A stretch of DNA of 64,000 nt from Rhodanobacter humi (GTDB lineage Bacteria; Pseudomonadota; Gammaproteobacteria; Xanthomonadales; Rhodanobacteraceae). The stretch is from NCBI RefSeq assembly GCF_041107455.1, contig NZ_JBGBPY010000001.1, positions 2,046,001-2,110,000 of the forward strand. Direction: 5' to 3'. The position numbers and the translations under genes were made by a program. Shown piece by piece: positions 22,445 through 30,371 of the stretch. Every line of letters begins with the position of its first letter. Position 1 is the stretch's first letter. Below the pieces are notes generated by a model that saw only the letters and a program-made list of their open reading frames with translations, did no database searches and was not told the DNA's origin.

Positions 22445-24496
22445 CTACTTCGACGCCGGCAGGTACTTCGCGAACCAGTCCAGCGAGCGCTGCTGCATGT
22501 CGCGCACGTGCTTGGGGTCGACGAAGTGGTGGCCTTCGTTGGGGTAGACCACCAGTTGGACGGGCACGCCTAGCGTCTTCAGCGCATGCCAGAACTCGAA
22601 GGACTGCGGTGCGGGGCATTCCTCGTCGCGGTCGCCCACGATGATGAGGGTGGGCGTCTTCGCCTGCTTGATGAAGCTGATCGCCGAGCTCTTCGCGTAC
22701 ACCGCGGGGTCGTCGTACAGGCTGGCGCCGAAGTAGGGGATCATCCACTGGTCGATCTGGTTCTCGCCGTAGTAGCTCTGCCAGTCGGAGATGCCGGCGC
22801 CGGCGACCACGGCGCGGAAGCGCTGGGTCTGGGTGGGCGCGAACATGCTCATGAAGCCGCCGTAGCTCCAGCCGGTGAGGCCGAGGCGGTGGTCGTCCAC
22901 CGGCACCAGCTTCTCCACCGCGTCGACGCCGGCGAGGATGTCGCGCAGGTCGCCGTAGCCGAAATCCTTGCGGTTGGCCTGCACGAAGGCTTCGCCCTGG
23001 CCGTAGCTGCCGCGCGGGTTGGGCATGAACTGGAAGTAGCCGGAGGCCGCGTACATCGCGCCCATGCCGGGCCAGCTCGACATCACGCCCCATGCCGGGC
23101 CGCCATGCACCTGCACGATCATCGGGTAGGTCTTGTGCGGGTCGTAGTTCGCCGGATACAGCAGCCAGCCCTGCACGTCGCGTCCTTCGTTCTTCCACTC
23201 CACTGACACCGCCTTGCCCCAGGCGGGCTTGAGCGCGGCGTTGAGCGTGGTGACGGCGGGCGGCGGCGTGCTGCCGAGCTTGCCGGCGTGCACTTCCGGC
23301 GCCTGCTCGTAGGAAGTCTGCACGTAGGCCACGCGCTGGTGGTCGGCCGACAGCGACACCGAGAGCACCGCGCCGCCGGCGCCGATCATCGCGGGCAGGG
23401 TGAAGTACGGCGCCTGCGCCGTGGCGCGGTCGCCGCGCAGGTCATAGGTGGCGAGCTGCGCCTTGCCCTTGGCGTTCTGGCTGACCAGCAAAGCGTCGTT
23501 GCCGGTCCAGGTGAACCACTGCGGCGTCACGGTGATGCCGGGGGTGAGGTCGCTCAACGCGCCGCCGGTCGAGGGGACGCTGTAGAGGTCGCCGCCGGTG
23601 GCGCCCTGGTCGCTCATCAGGCCGCCGATGAAGGCGATCCGCGATCCATCCGGCGACCAGCGCGGCAACGCCATCTGCAGGCCGTGCAGCGAGCCGGTGA
23701 CGGTGGCGGGATCGACGATCGCGCGCGGCGCGGCGCTGGCGCTTGTTTCCTGCACGTAGAGCTTCGCCACCCACCAGTTGTTGTCGCCCGGCGGCGGCGC
23801 GGCGGTGTAGGCGATGCGCGTGCCGTCCGGCGAGAAATCGAATTCGTAGGCGTACAGCGTGGCGGGCGTCAGCGTGTGCAGCGCGCCGCTGCTCGCGTCG
23901 AGGCGGGCCACGCGCTGCACTTCCTCATGCGCGTCTTCGCCGATCACGCCCACCTGCGGCTTGCCCGCGGCGGTGGCGCTGGCGTGGCGGGTGGCGCCGG
24001 GCACGTAGAGGAAGCCCAGCGCCTTGCCGTCCTGGGTCCACGCCAGCGCGCGGGCATAGCCGGCGAGTTTCGCCAGTTCGTGCGGCGCGGCGGTGCCGGC
24101 CACGTCGGCGAGGTAGACGTCGTTGTGCATCGCCTCGGTGTTGGTGAGGTCCTTGCCGCAGTTCGCGATGAAGGCGAGCCGGCGCGAATCCGGCGACCAG
24201 GCGATGTCGCGCTTGTCGCAGCCGGCCAGCGCCTTGCCCACGTCCAGCGCGTGCGCGCCGTGGCCGTCGGCATCGGCCAGCTCGATCGCGGGTTGCTTGC
24301 CTTCGCGCACCCAGGCCAGCCGCGTGCCGTCGGGCGAAACCGCCACGGCGCCGAGGCGCTGGACCCGGTCGAGCCGGGTCTGCAGCTGCTCGATGTGCGA
24401 GGCGGCTTGGGCGGCGGGCGTGTCCGGTGCCGCCTGCACGGCCCAGGGTGCGGCGAGCAGGGCGAGTGAAACCAGCAGGGGCGAGGATTTCGGCAT
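22445..24496 (-). CDS. S9 family prolyl-oligopeptidase-type peptidase, exported
   Basis: Serine peptidase of 683 residues, predicted periplasmic: signal peptide from the ATG at 24496 (SPLLVSLALLAAPWAVQAAP). The N-terminal two thirds form a WD40-like/PD40 beta-propeller (repeats such as VSPDGTRLAWVREG, WSPDSRRLAFIANC and FSPDGTRIAYTAAP) that gates the active site. The C-terminal alpha/beta-hydrolase domain carries the nucleophile in TGWSYGGFMSMF, the acid in IIVGDRDEECPAP and the His in PNEGHHFVDP. Family members cleave short peptides after Pro or Ala (DPP/AAP type). It stands alone, 93 bp from the patatin lipoprotein gene upstream. Confidence 0.93.
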   Translation of the reverse strand: MPKSSPLLVSLALLAAPWAVQAAPDTPAAQAASHIEQLQTRLDRVQRLGAVAVSPDGTRLAWVREGKQPAIELADADGHGAHALDVGKALAGCDKRDIAWSPDSRRLAFIANCGKDLTNTEAMHNDVYLADVAGTAAPHELAKLAGYARALAWTQDGKALGFLYVPGATRHASATAAGKPQVGVIGEDAHEEVQRVARLDASSGALHTLTPATLYAYEFDFSPDGTRIAYTAAPPPGDNNWWVAKLYVQETSASAAPRAIVDPATVTGSLHGLQMALPRWSPDGSRIAFIGGLMSDQGATGGDLYSVPSTGGALSDLTPGITVTPQWFTWTGNDALLVSQNAKGKAQLATYDLRGDRATAQAPYFTLPAMIGAGGAVLSVSLSADHQRVAYVQTSYEQAPEVHAGKLGSTPPPAVTTLNAALKPAWGKAVSVEWKNEGRDVQGWLLYPANYDPHKTYPMIVQVHGGPAWGVMSSWPGMGAMYAASGYFQFMPNPRGSYGQGEAFVQANRKDFGYGDLRDILAGVDAVEKLVPVDDHRLGLTGWSYGGFMSMFAPTQTQRFRAVVAGAGISDWQSYYGENQIDQWMIPYFGASLYDDPAVYAKSSAISFIKQAKTPTLIIVGDRDEECPAPQSFEFWHALKTLGVPVQLVVYPNEGHHFVDPKHVRDMQQRSLDWFAKYLPASK

Positions 24497-24589
24497 GGCA
24501 CGGACCCGGGGCAGAGGAACGTCCACGCTACAACCGCGGGTGGCGACGCACCATGTGCGGGTAGTCACCCCGGCGAGGCGACGGACAGC

Positions 24590-25495
24590 TCAGTGACTGG
24601 CGACCTGCGTGGCCTCGCGCGCGGCGGCGAGCCGGGCGCGGATCTCCGGGATCGCCGCCAATGCGGCCTTCTCGCCGGCGAGGATGGCCAGGTTCTTCTG
24701 CTCGAAGTCGGTGGGGCCGATGCCGCTCAGGTCGGGGCGGATCACCACGTCGGCGCGGGCGATTTCCTGCTTGGCCAGCTGCCGGCCCATGATGGTGATG
24801 GACTGGCCCATGATGTTGAACATGCCCTGCGGATTCGTGCCGTCGGGCTTGGCCGAGATATCCACCGCGATCACGAAATCGGCGCCGAGCTGGCGCGCGG
24901 CATCCACCGGGATCGGGCTGACCACGCCGCCGTCCACGTAGTGCTTGCCGTTGATCGCCACCGGCTCGAACACGCCGGGGATGCTGCTGGAGGCGCGCAC
25001 GGCCTGGCCGGTGTTGCCGCTGATGAACACCGCGCGCTGGCCGGTTTCCAGTTGCGTGGCGACGGCGGCGAACGGCATCTTCAGCTTCTGGATTGGCTGG
25101 TTGTGCACCAGCTGGTTGACGTAGTTCTCCAGTGCGCGACCGCGCACCAGCCCGTCGCCGAACAGCTGCACGTCGCGGATCTTCGCCTCGTCCAGGCCGA
25201 ACGCGACCTGCTGCATCTGGAACGCGTCCATGCCGCTGGCGTACAGCGCGCCCACCACGCTGCCCGCGCTGGTGCCGGCCACCACGTCGGGATGGATGCC
25301 GCTGGCCTCCAGCATCTTGATCACGCCGATGTGCGCGAAACCCTTGGCCGCGCCGCCACCCAGCGCGAGGCCGATCTTCAGCTTCGGTGGCGGTGGTGGC
25401 GGGGCGAGCGGTGGCGGCACGGGCTTGGCCGCGTGGGTGCAGGCACCGAGCGCGAGCGTGGCGAGCAGCGGCAGGAGCAGGCGGCGGAGGTGCAT
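24590..25495 (-). CDS. patatin-like phospholipase lipoprotein (RssA-like)
   Basis: Predicted lipoprotein esterase of 301 residues. The signal peptide ends in a lipobox (LATLALGAC, Cys at about residue 19), followed by a Pro-rich spacer. The patatin domain shows the oxyanion loop ALGGGAAKGFAHIGV, the nucleophile elbow AGTSAGSVVGAL and the catalytic Asp in YVDGGVVSPIPV, so the Ser-Asp dyad is complete. The mature protein probably acts on lipids at the outer-membrane inner face. A REP pair lies in the 208 bp between it and fbp. Confidence 0.9.
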   Translation of the reverse strand: MHLRRLLLPLLATLALGACTHAAKPVPPPLAPPPPPPKLKIGLALGGGAAKGFAHIGVIKMLEASGIHPDVVAGTSAGSVVGALYASGMDAFQMQQVAFGLDEAKIRDVQLFGDGLVRGRALENYVNQLVHNQPIQKLKMPFAAVATQLETGQRAVFISGNTGQAVRASSSIPGVFEPVAINGKHYVDGGVVSPIPVDAARQLGADFVIAVDISAKPDGTNPQGMFNIMGQSITIMGRQLAKQEIARADVVIRPDLSGIGPTDFEQKNLAILAGEKAALAAIPEIRARLAAAREATQVASH

Positions 25496-25574
25496 GGGAG
25501 AAGTTCAGGAATGAAGGTTGCGGATGGGGCTGCTTGCCCCTGGATGCTTGCGATGATGCAACCAACTTTTCGAC

Positions 25575-25657
25575 GACGTCATGCTCGCGAAAGCGGGCAT
25601 CCATGTCGATCTTCGGTGAGTCGGAAGATGGATTCCCGCTTTCGCGGGAATGACGTC
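25575..25657. repeat. REP-like inverted pair of a second family
   Basis: GGATTCCCGCTTTCGCGGGA with AATGACGTC after it (25630-25657) pairs with a diverged inverted copy around 25575-25602 (GACGTCATGCTCGCGAAAGC...). This is the common proteobacterial type CGTCATTCCCGCGAAAGCGG. It lies between fbp and the patatin lipoprotein gene. Confidence 0.8.
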
Positions 25658-25703
25658 CTGGAGAGAACGATGTTCACCGCAAACTGGCGATGAGGAAAAC
25701 GCA

Positions 25704-26735
25704 TCAGCTCTGCGCGCCGTCGGCCTCGCGGTGATAGTGCGTGGCCAGTTCGACTTCCTGCTTCGAGCCCAGGAACACCGGCACGCGTTGGTGCAGGCCG
25801 GTGGGCTGCACTTCCATGATGCGCTCGCGGCCGGTGGTGGCCGCGCCGCCGGCCTGTTCGACGATGAAGGCCATCGGGTTGGCCTCGTACATGATGCGCA
25901 ACTTGCCGCCCTGCTTCGCGATCTTGGCGTCCAGCGGGTAATAGAACACGCCGCCGCGGGTCACGATGCGATGCACGTCGGCCACCATCGAGGCCACCCA
26001 GCGCATGTTGAAGTCGCGCCCGCGCGGACCTTCCTTGCCGGCCAGCAGCTCGCCGATGTAGCGCTGCATCGGCGCTTCCCAATGGCGTTGGTTGGACATG
26101 TTGATCGCGAACTCGCCGGTGGCTTCCGGAATGCGGATGTCGCGGCGGCTCAAGATGAAGCTGCCGATCTCGCGGTCCAGGGTGAACTCGTGGCTGCCGT
26201 GGCCGAAGGTGAGCACCAGCAGGGTGGACGGGCCGTAGACCACGTAGCCGGCGGCGAGCTGGGTGGTGCCCGGCTGCAGGAAGTGCTCGGCCTTCGGCTC
26301 GGTGATGCCGTCAGGGCAGCGCAGCACCGAGAAGATCGTGCCCACCGAGATGTTCACGTCGATGTTCGAGCTGCCGTCCAGCGGGTCGAACAGCAGCAGG
26401 TGCTGGCCCTTCGGATAGCCGTCCGGGATCTGCTGCGGGTCTTCCATCTCCTCCGAGGCGCAGGCGGCGAGGTGGCCGCCCCAGGCGTTCGCCTCCAGCA
26501 GGATCTCGTTGGAGATCACGTCCAGCTTCTTCTGCGCCTCGCCCTGGATATTCATGCTGATGGAATCAGCCGTGCCGGCCATGCCCAGCACACCGCCGAG
26601 CGCGCCCTTGCCGGTGGCCACGCCGATGCGCTTGCAGGCGCGCGCCACCACTTCGATCAGCAGGGAGAGTTCGGCATTGATATGGCCGGCGCGGCGTTCC
26701 TCGATCAGGAACTGGATCAGCGAGACGGGCTTCAT
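25704..26735 (-). CDS. fbp: fructose-1,6-bisphosphatase class I
   Basis: Hydrolyses fructose 1,6-bisphosphate to fructose 6-phosphate, the committed step of gluconeogenesis. With the ATG at 26735 the protein has 343 residues, normal for class I. Visible are the metal site [20 protein letters not shown], the substrate region [20 protein letters not shown] and [20 protein letters not shown] near the C-terminus. Class I, not the GlpX-like class II, is clear from these. It would be needed for growth on acetate, which fits the acs locus at 13.6-15.5 kb, but no direct linkage exists. Confidence 0.97.
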   Translation of the reverse strand: MKPVSLIQFLIEERRAGHINAELSLLIEVVARACKRIGVATGKGALGGVLGMAGTADSISMNIQGEAQKKLDVISNEILLEANAWGGHLAACASEEMEDPQQIPDGYPKGQHLLLFDPLDGSSNIDVNISVGTIFSVLRCPDGITEPKAEHFLQPGTTQLAAGYVVYGPSTLLVLTFGHGSHEFTLDREIGSFILSRRDIRIPEATGEFAINMSNQRHWEAPMQRYIGELLAGKEGPRGRDFNMRWVASMVADVHRIVTRGGVFYYPLDAKIAKQGGKLRIMYEANPMAFIVEQAGGAATTGRERIMEVQPTGLHQRVPVFLGSKQEVELATHYHREADGAQS

Positions 26736-26816
26736 GGCGGGTCCGTGGCAAGGTGGCAGACAGAGTGGAACGCGCATTGTCCCGGCTTCCGCTGAACCGC
26801 GCCATGCCTGAGCCGT

Positions 26817-26840
26817 CTGCTGACACAAGGGTGTCAGCAG
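26817..26840. promoter_or_regulatory. perfect inverted repeat between fbp and the DJ-1/PfpI gene
   Basis: CTGCTGACAC / GTGTCAGCAG, a 10-bp perfect inverted repeat around AAGG, in the 144 bp separating the divergent genes. It could be a regulator-binding site for either gene. No protein can be assigned. Confidence 0.45.
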
Positions 26841-26879
26841 CACCCGCGCATCCTGTACCTCCAACAAGGAGGGAACGGC

Positions 26880-27491
26880 ATGCGCGACACGGTTTATTTC
26901 CTCGTTTTCGACGGCTACGCCGACTGGCAGGCCGCGCTGGCGCTGTGCGAGATCCGTCGCCCCGGCGACTGGCGGGTGCAGGCGGTGGGTTTCTCGACGG
27001 CGCCGGTGACCTCGATGGGCGGCCTGGTGGTGCAGCCCGAGCTGAGCCTGGCCCAGCTCGATCTCAACCGCGCGGCGCTGCTGATCCTGCCCGGCGGCCA
27101 CCTGTGGACGCGCGGCGAAGGCCTGGCCGCGGTGGCCGCCGCGCGCCGCGTGCACGTGGCCGGCGCGCCGGTGGCCGGCATCGATGGCGGCGTGCTGGCG
27201 CTGGCCCGCGCCGGTCTGCTCGACCATTGCCGGCACACCGGCAACCACGCCGGCCACATCGACATGCACGTGCCCGGCTACCGCGGCGGCGAACAGTACG
27301 ACGCCGGCGTGCTCGCGGTCAGCGACGGCGGCACGCTCACCGCCAGCGAGCTCGGCAGCGTGGAGTTTGCGCGCGAGGTGATCCGCACGCTGGACCTCTA
27401 CAACGCCAGCGACCGCGAGCACTGGTTCCGCCTGTACAAGCACGCCCTGCCGCCGCCGTGGCTGGCGGGCGCCGTGGCAGCGGCGGCATGA
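26880..27491 (+). CDS. DJ-1/PfpI family protein lacking the catalytic cysteine
   Basis: Class I glutamine-amidotransferase-like fold, 203 residues. Conserved parts include [34 protein letters not shown] and [20 protein letters not shown]. The nucleophile elbow, normally A-I-C-x-G in protease/glyoxalase-like members, reads [15 protein letters not shown], so Asp replaces the Cys. The protein is therefore probably not an active Cys hydrolase; it may bind a ligand or have changed chemistry. AAGGAGGGAACGGC precedes the ATG. It is followed by a stem-loop and a small gene in the same direction. Confidence 0.85.
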   Translation: MRDTVYFLVFDGYADWQAALALCEIRRPGDWRVQAVGFSTAPVTSMGGLVVQPELSLAQLDLNRAALLILPGGHLWTRGEGLAAVAAARRVHVAGAPVAGIDGGVLALARAGLLDHCRHTGNHAGHIDMHVPGYRGGEQYDAGVLAVSDGGTLTASELGSVEFAREVIRTLDLYNASDREHWFRLYKHALPPPWLAGAVAAAA

Positions 27492-27565
27492 ATGCGCTCG
27501 TCCGTGAGCGCGGCTTCGATCAAGTTTTCATTGTGGGAAAGCAGCCCGATTCTGGGAGTCCAACC

Positions 27566-27583
27566 GCGGCCATCCATGGCCGC
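27566..27583. other. stem-loop after the DJ-1/PfpI gene
   Basis: GCGGCCAT CC ATGGCCGC, a perfect 8-bp stem 74 bp after the stop of the DJ-1/PfpI gene and 23 bp before the next small gene. Possible terminator without a clear T-run. Confidence 0.35.
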
Positions 27584-27605
27584 ACTTTCAAACAGAGCCC
27601 GCACC

Positions 27606-27812
27606 ATGACAAAGAAATCCGCAATCGACAGGGTGTTGATGGCCTACCGGCCGCTGTACCTGCAAGGCCTGCTGCTGGACGGCCAGTACCGCCTGCCGAC
27701 GAAGCCTGCACGGGAAGGCGAGCAGGATCGCCCTGCGGATCGTCGCCGCCTCACCCTGGTGGCGTTGACCGGCCTGCATCACCTCGTGTCATCCATCCGG
27801 GGTCGCAAATGA
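27606..27812 (+). CDS. small hypothetical protein coupled to the GFA gene
   Basis: A 68-residue basic protein ([20 protein letters not shown]...). No motif recognised. Its stop overlaps the start of the GFA-family gene in an ATGA, the main support for its being translated. The hydrophobic segment [14 protein letters not shown] is too short and polar to call a membrane helix. It could be a leader ORF rather than a functional protein. Confidence 0.45.
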   Translation: MTKKSAIDRVLMAYRPLYLQGLLLDGQYRLPTKPAREGEQDRPADRRRLTLVALTGLHHLVSSIRGRK

Positions 27813-28213
27813 AGAAGACCTATCACGGCAGCTGCCACTGCGGCGCGGTGCGCTACGAGGCCGATCTCGATCTCGCCGCCGGCACCGGGCGCTGCAACTG
27901 CTCGATCTGCACCAAGACGCGCAGCTGGGGCATCACCATCAAGCCGCAGGACTTCCGTCTGCTGGCGGGCGAGGACGCGTTGTCCGACTACCAGTTCGGC
28001 ACGCGGAGCGCGCACCACCTGTTCTGCAAACACTGCGGCGTGCGCCCGTTCGGACGCGGTTATGTCGAGCAGATCGGTGGCGACTACGTGTCGGTCAACC
28101 TCGCCTGTCTCGACGACGTCGAACCGCGGGAGCTGATCGATGCACCCGTGCGCTGGTGCGACGGCCGCGCGAACAACCGGATGAACCCGCCCGCCGAGAC
28201 GCGGCACCTGTGA
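27809..28213 (+). CDS. GFA-family zinc protein (glutathione-dependent formaldehyde-activating fold)
   Basis: A 134-residue protein with the three Cys clusters of the GFA/CENP-V fold: [25 protein letters not shown] and [12 protein letters not shown], which bind two zinc ions. The original member, Gfa of Paracoccus, promotes S-hydroxymethylglutathione formation, but most relatives are uncharacterised, so only the fold is certain. A GST gene follows 16 bp later, keeping a glutathione-related theme. Confidence 0.88.
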   Translation: MKKTYHGSCHCGAVRYEADLDLAAGTGRCNCSICTKTRSWGITIKPQDFRLLAGEDALSDYQFGTRSAHHLFCKHCGVRPFGRGYVEQIGGDYVSVNLACLDDVEPRELIDAPVRWCDGRANNRMNPPAETRHL

Positions 28214-28229
28214 ACCCGGAGACCTTGCC

Positions 28230-28856
28230 ATGACTGCCGACCTCACCTTCTTCCACGCCCCGAACAGCCGCTCCGGCGGCACTCGCGCCCTGCTCGAAGA
28301 ACTGGGCGCGGACTACGAGTTGCACGTGCTGAACCTCAAGGCCGGCACCCAGCGCCAGCCCGAATACCTCGCGGTCAATCCGATGGGCAAGGTGCCGGCG
28401 ATCCTGCATCGCGGTGCGCTGGTCACCGAACAGCCGGCGGTGTTCCTCTACCTTGCCGACCTGTTCCCGGAAAAGGGCCTGGCGCCGGCCATCGGCGATC
28501 CGCTGCGCGGCCCCTATCTGCGCTGGATGGTGTACTACGGTTCCTGCTTCGAGCCGGCGCTGGTCGACAAGTCGATGCAGCGCGAGGCGCCGGCACCCTC
28601 GACCTGTCCCTACGGCGACTTCGACACCATGCTGAAGACGCTCACCGACCAGCTGGCACAGGGTCCGTATCTGCTCGGCGAACGCTTCACCGCCGCCGAC
28701 GTGTTGTGGGGCGGCGCGCTCAACTGGACCACCATGTTCAAGCTGGTGCCGGAGACGCCGGTGATCCGCGCCTACATCGACCGCGTGATCTCGCGTCCGG
28801 CGATGCAGCGCGCAGCCGCGGCCGACGCGGCATTGGCTGCCGCACAGCAGGCTTGA
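28230..28856 (+). CDS. glutathione S-transferase family protein
   Basis: Soluble GST of 208 residues. The N-terminal thioredoxin-like domain (1 to about 80) has the start FFHAPNSRSGGTRALLEELG, the cis-Pro region NPMGKVPAIL and the glutathione gamma-Glu contact TEQPAVFLYLADL. The all-helical C-terminal domain includes GPYLLGERFTAADVLWGGAL, the N-capping box. Ser in NSRSGG could be the activating residue. Co-directional with the GFA gene 16 bp upstream, so probably one operon for handling electrophiles. Substrate unknown. Confidence 0.9.
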   Translation: MTADLTFFHAPNSRSGGTRALLEELGADYELHVLNLKAGTQRQPEYLAVNPMGKVPAILHRGALVTEQPAVFLYLADLFPEKGLAPAIGDPLRGPYLRWMVYYGSCFEPALVDKSMQREAPAPSTCPYGDFDTMLKTLTDQLAQGPYLLGERFTAADVLWGGALNWTTMFKLVPETPVIRAYIDRVISRPAMQRAAAADAALAAAQQA

Positions 28857-28957
28857 GCGATGGACGGCCGGCGCCAGCGGCTTGCGGCGGCGCGTCGGTC
28901 GCATCGCGGTGACTTGTGGCGCAGGCGCTGCGACACGGTTCGCGGCATCATGCACGC

Positions 28958-29662
28958 ATGCGTCGCGCCGACCGCCTGTTCCTCATCATCCACGCCTTGC
29001 GCGGTCGCCGCACCGCGCTGCCCGCGCGCAACCTCGCCGAGACGCTGGGCGTGTCTCTGCGCACGGTCTACCGCGACGTGGCCGACCTGCAGCTCTCCGG
29101 CGTGCCGATCGAGGGCGAGGCGGGCGTGGGCTACGTGCTGCGCAAGGGTTCGGACATCCCGCCGCTGATGTTCAACGCTGACGAACTCGAATCGCTGGTG
29201 GTGGGCACGCGCTTCGTGCGCGCGTTCGCGGGCGACCGGCTGGCCGAAGGCGCCAAGACCGCACTGCTGAAGATCGAGGCGGTGTTGCCGCCCGAACTGC
29301 GCGAGCGCGCGGCGCGCACGCGCATCTACGCGCCGGTGTGGCGTGATCGGGGCAAGGCCGATTTCGCCGCGCGGATCGACCTGTTGCACGCGGCGATCGA
29401 GGCGCGCCACGTGCTGCGGATGGAATACAGCGACGAGGCCGGCAACGCCAGCACGCGCGAGGTCGAACCCTTGTGCCTGGCGTTCTGGGGCGGCAAGTGG
29501 ACGCTGGGCGCGTGGTGCCGGCTGCGCGACGGGTTCCGCAACTTCCGCCCGGACCGCATCGCGCTCTGCACCGTGTCCGGCGAGTGCTTCGCCGACCGGC
29601 CGGGCCGCAACCTTGATGCCTACCTGCAGTCGGTGGGCGGCGACTACGCCGGCATGGAATAG
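28958..29662 (+). CDS. YafY-like transcriptional regulator (HTH_11 plus WYL)
   Basis: DNA-binding regulator of 234 residues: an N-terminal HTH_11 domain (RADRLFLIIHALRG, then PARNLAETLGVSLRTVYRDV) and a WYL-type C-terminal ligand-binding domain (about 135-200, VLRMEYSDEAGNASTREVEP and FWGGKWTLGAWCRLRDGFRN). The ATG at 28958 is chosen because family members start with R-R-A-D-R-L. It lies 101 bp after the GST gene and could regulate the GFA-GST operon, but the ligand and targets are unknown. Confidence 0.87.
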   Translation: MRRADRLFLIIHALRGRRTALPARNLAETLGVSLRTVYRDVADLQLSGVPIEGEAGVGYVLRKGSDIPPLMFNADELESLVVGTRFVRAFAGDRLAEGAKTALLKIEAVLPPELRERAARTRIYAPVWRDRGKADFAARIDLLHAAIEARHVLRMEYSDEAGNASTREVEPLCLAFWGGKWTLGAWCRLRDGFRNFRPDRIALCTVSGECFADRPGRNLDAYLQSVGGDYAGME

Positions 29663-29756
29663 CCTGCCGCCGCAGGAAATTTCGCGCGACGCACGTGCCC
29701 GTCATCTGCCCGCTCGGCTACGCTCGCAACACCGCGTCAGCCCGAGGAGGCGAGCC

Positions 29757-30371
29757 ATGTCATCGACCGTGCGTCATCCCCTGTTGTCGATCGCTCCGGC
29801 CAAGCTGCGCCCGACCCAGTTGACCGTGGGCAAGGCCGAGGTTGCGGCCAAGCGTGCGCAATGGAAGGAGCTCGGCAGGAAGAAGCGCAAGGAACTGCTC
29901 GCCTCGCACTGGTTTCCCGGCGTGCTGGGGCCGAAGCAGCACGTCTACATCGTCGACCACCACCACCTCGGCCTCGCCTTGCTGGAGGAGGGCGTGAAGA
30001 GCGTGCCGGTGATGATCCAGCGCGATTTCTCCTGGCTGGTTCCTGAGGTGTTCTGGCGCACGATGGAGTTCAGCCGCTGGGCCCACCCCTACGACCAGCG
30101 CGGCAGCCGCGTCGACTACGTCGCGATCCCGACCGGCCTGGTCGGCCTGGCCGACGATCCCTACCGCACGCTTGCCGCGCGGGTGCGCATGGCCGGTGGT
30201 TGCGCCAAGGATGCGGAGCCTTATGCGGAATTCCTGTGGGCGGACTTCTACCGTCGACACCTGAAGCTGCCGGGCGGCAGGATCGGCGCGAAAGCGATGG
30301 AGCAGGCGCTGCTGCTCGCACACAGCCACGAGACGGCTTATCTGCCGGGCTGGAGCGGCACGATCGCATGA
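29757..30371 (+). CDS. ParB-like nuclease-domain protein
   Basis: A 204-residue protein of the ParB/Srx-fold group. Residues 10-80 give the pattern (LRPTQLTVGKAEVAAKR... QHVYIVDHHHLGLALLEEGV, with a His-rich D-H-H-H where ParB has its G-E-R-R box). An excellent Shine-Dalgarno (GAGGAGG) precedes the ATG at 29757. It lacks the ParB DNA-binding helix-turn-helix, so a role in plasmid or chromosome partition is unlikely. Its stop overlaps the SulP gene start by ATGA. Function unknown. Confidence 0.75.
   Translation: MSSTVRHPLLSIAPAKLRPTQLTVGKAEVAAKRAQWKELGRKKRKELLASHWFPGVLGPKQHVYIVDHHHLGLALLEEGVKSVPVMIQRDFSWLVPEVFWRTMEFSRWAHPYDQRGSRVDYVAIPTGLVGLADDPYRTLAARVRMAGGCAKDAEPYAEFLWADFYRRHLKLPGGRIGAKAMEQALLLAHSHETAYLPGWSGTIA

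Noticed and set aside
29757-30371. Chromosome-partition ParB
   Set aside because: Lacks the ParB HTH and the G-E-R-R-x-R box, and no parA or parS is nearby; kept only as a ParB-like fold.
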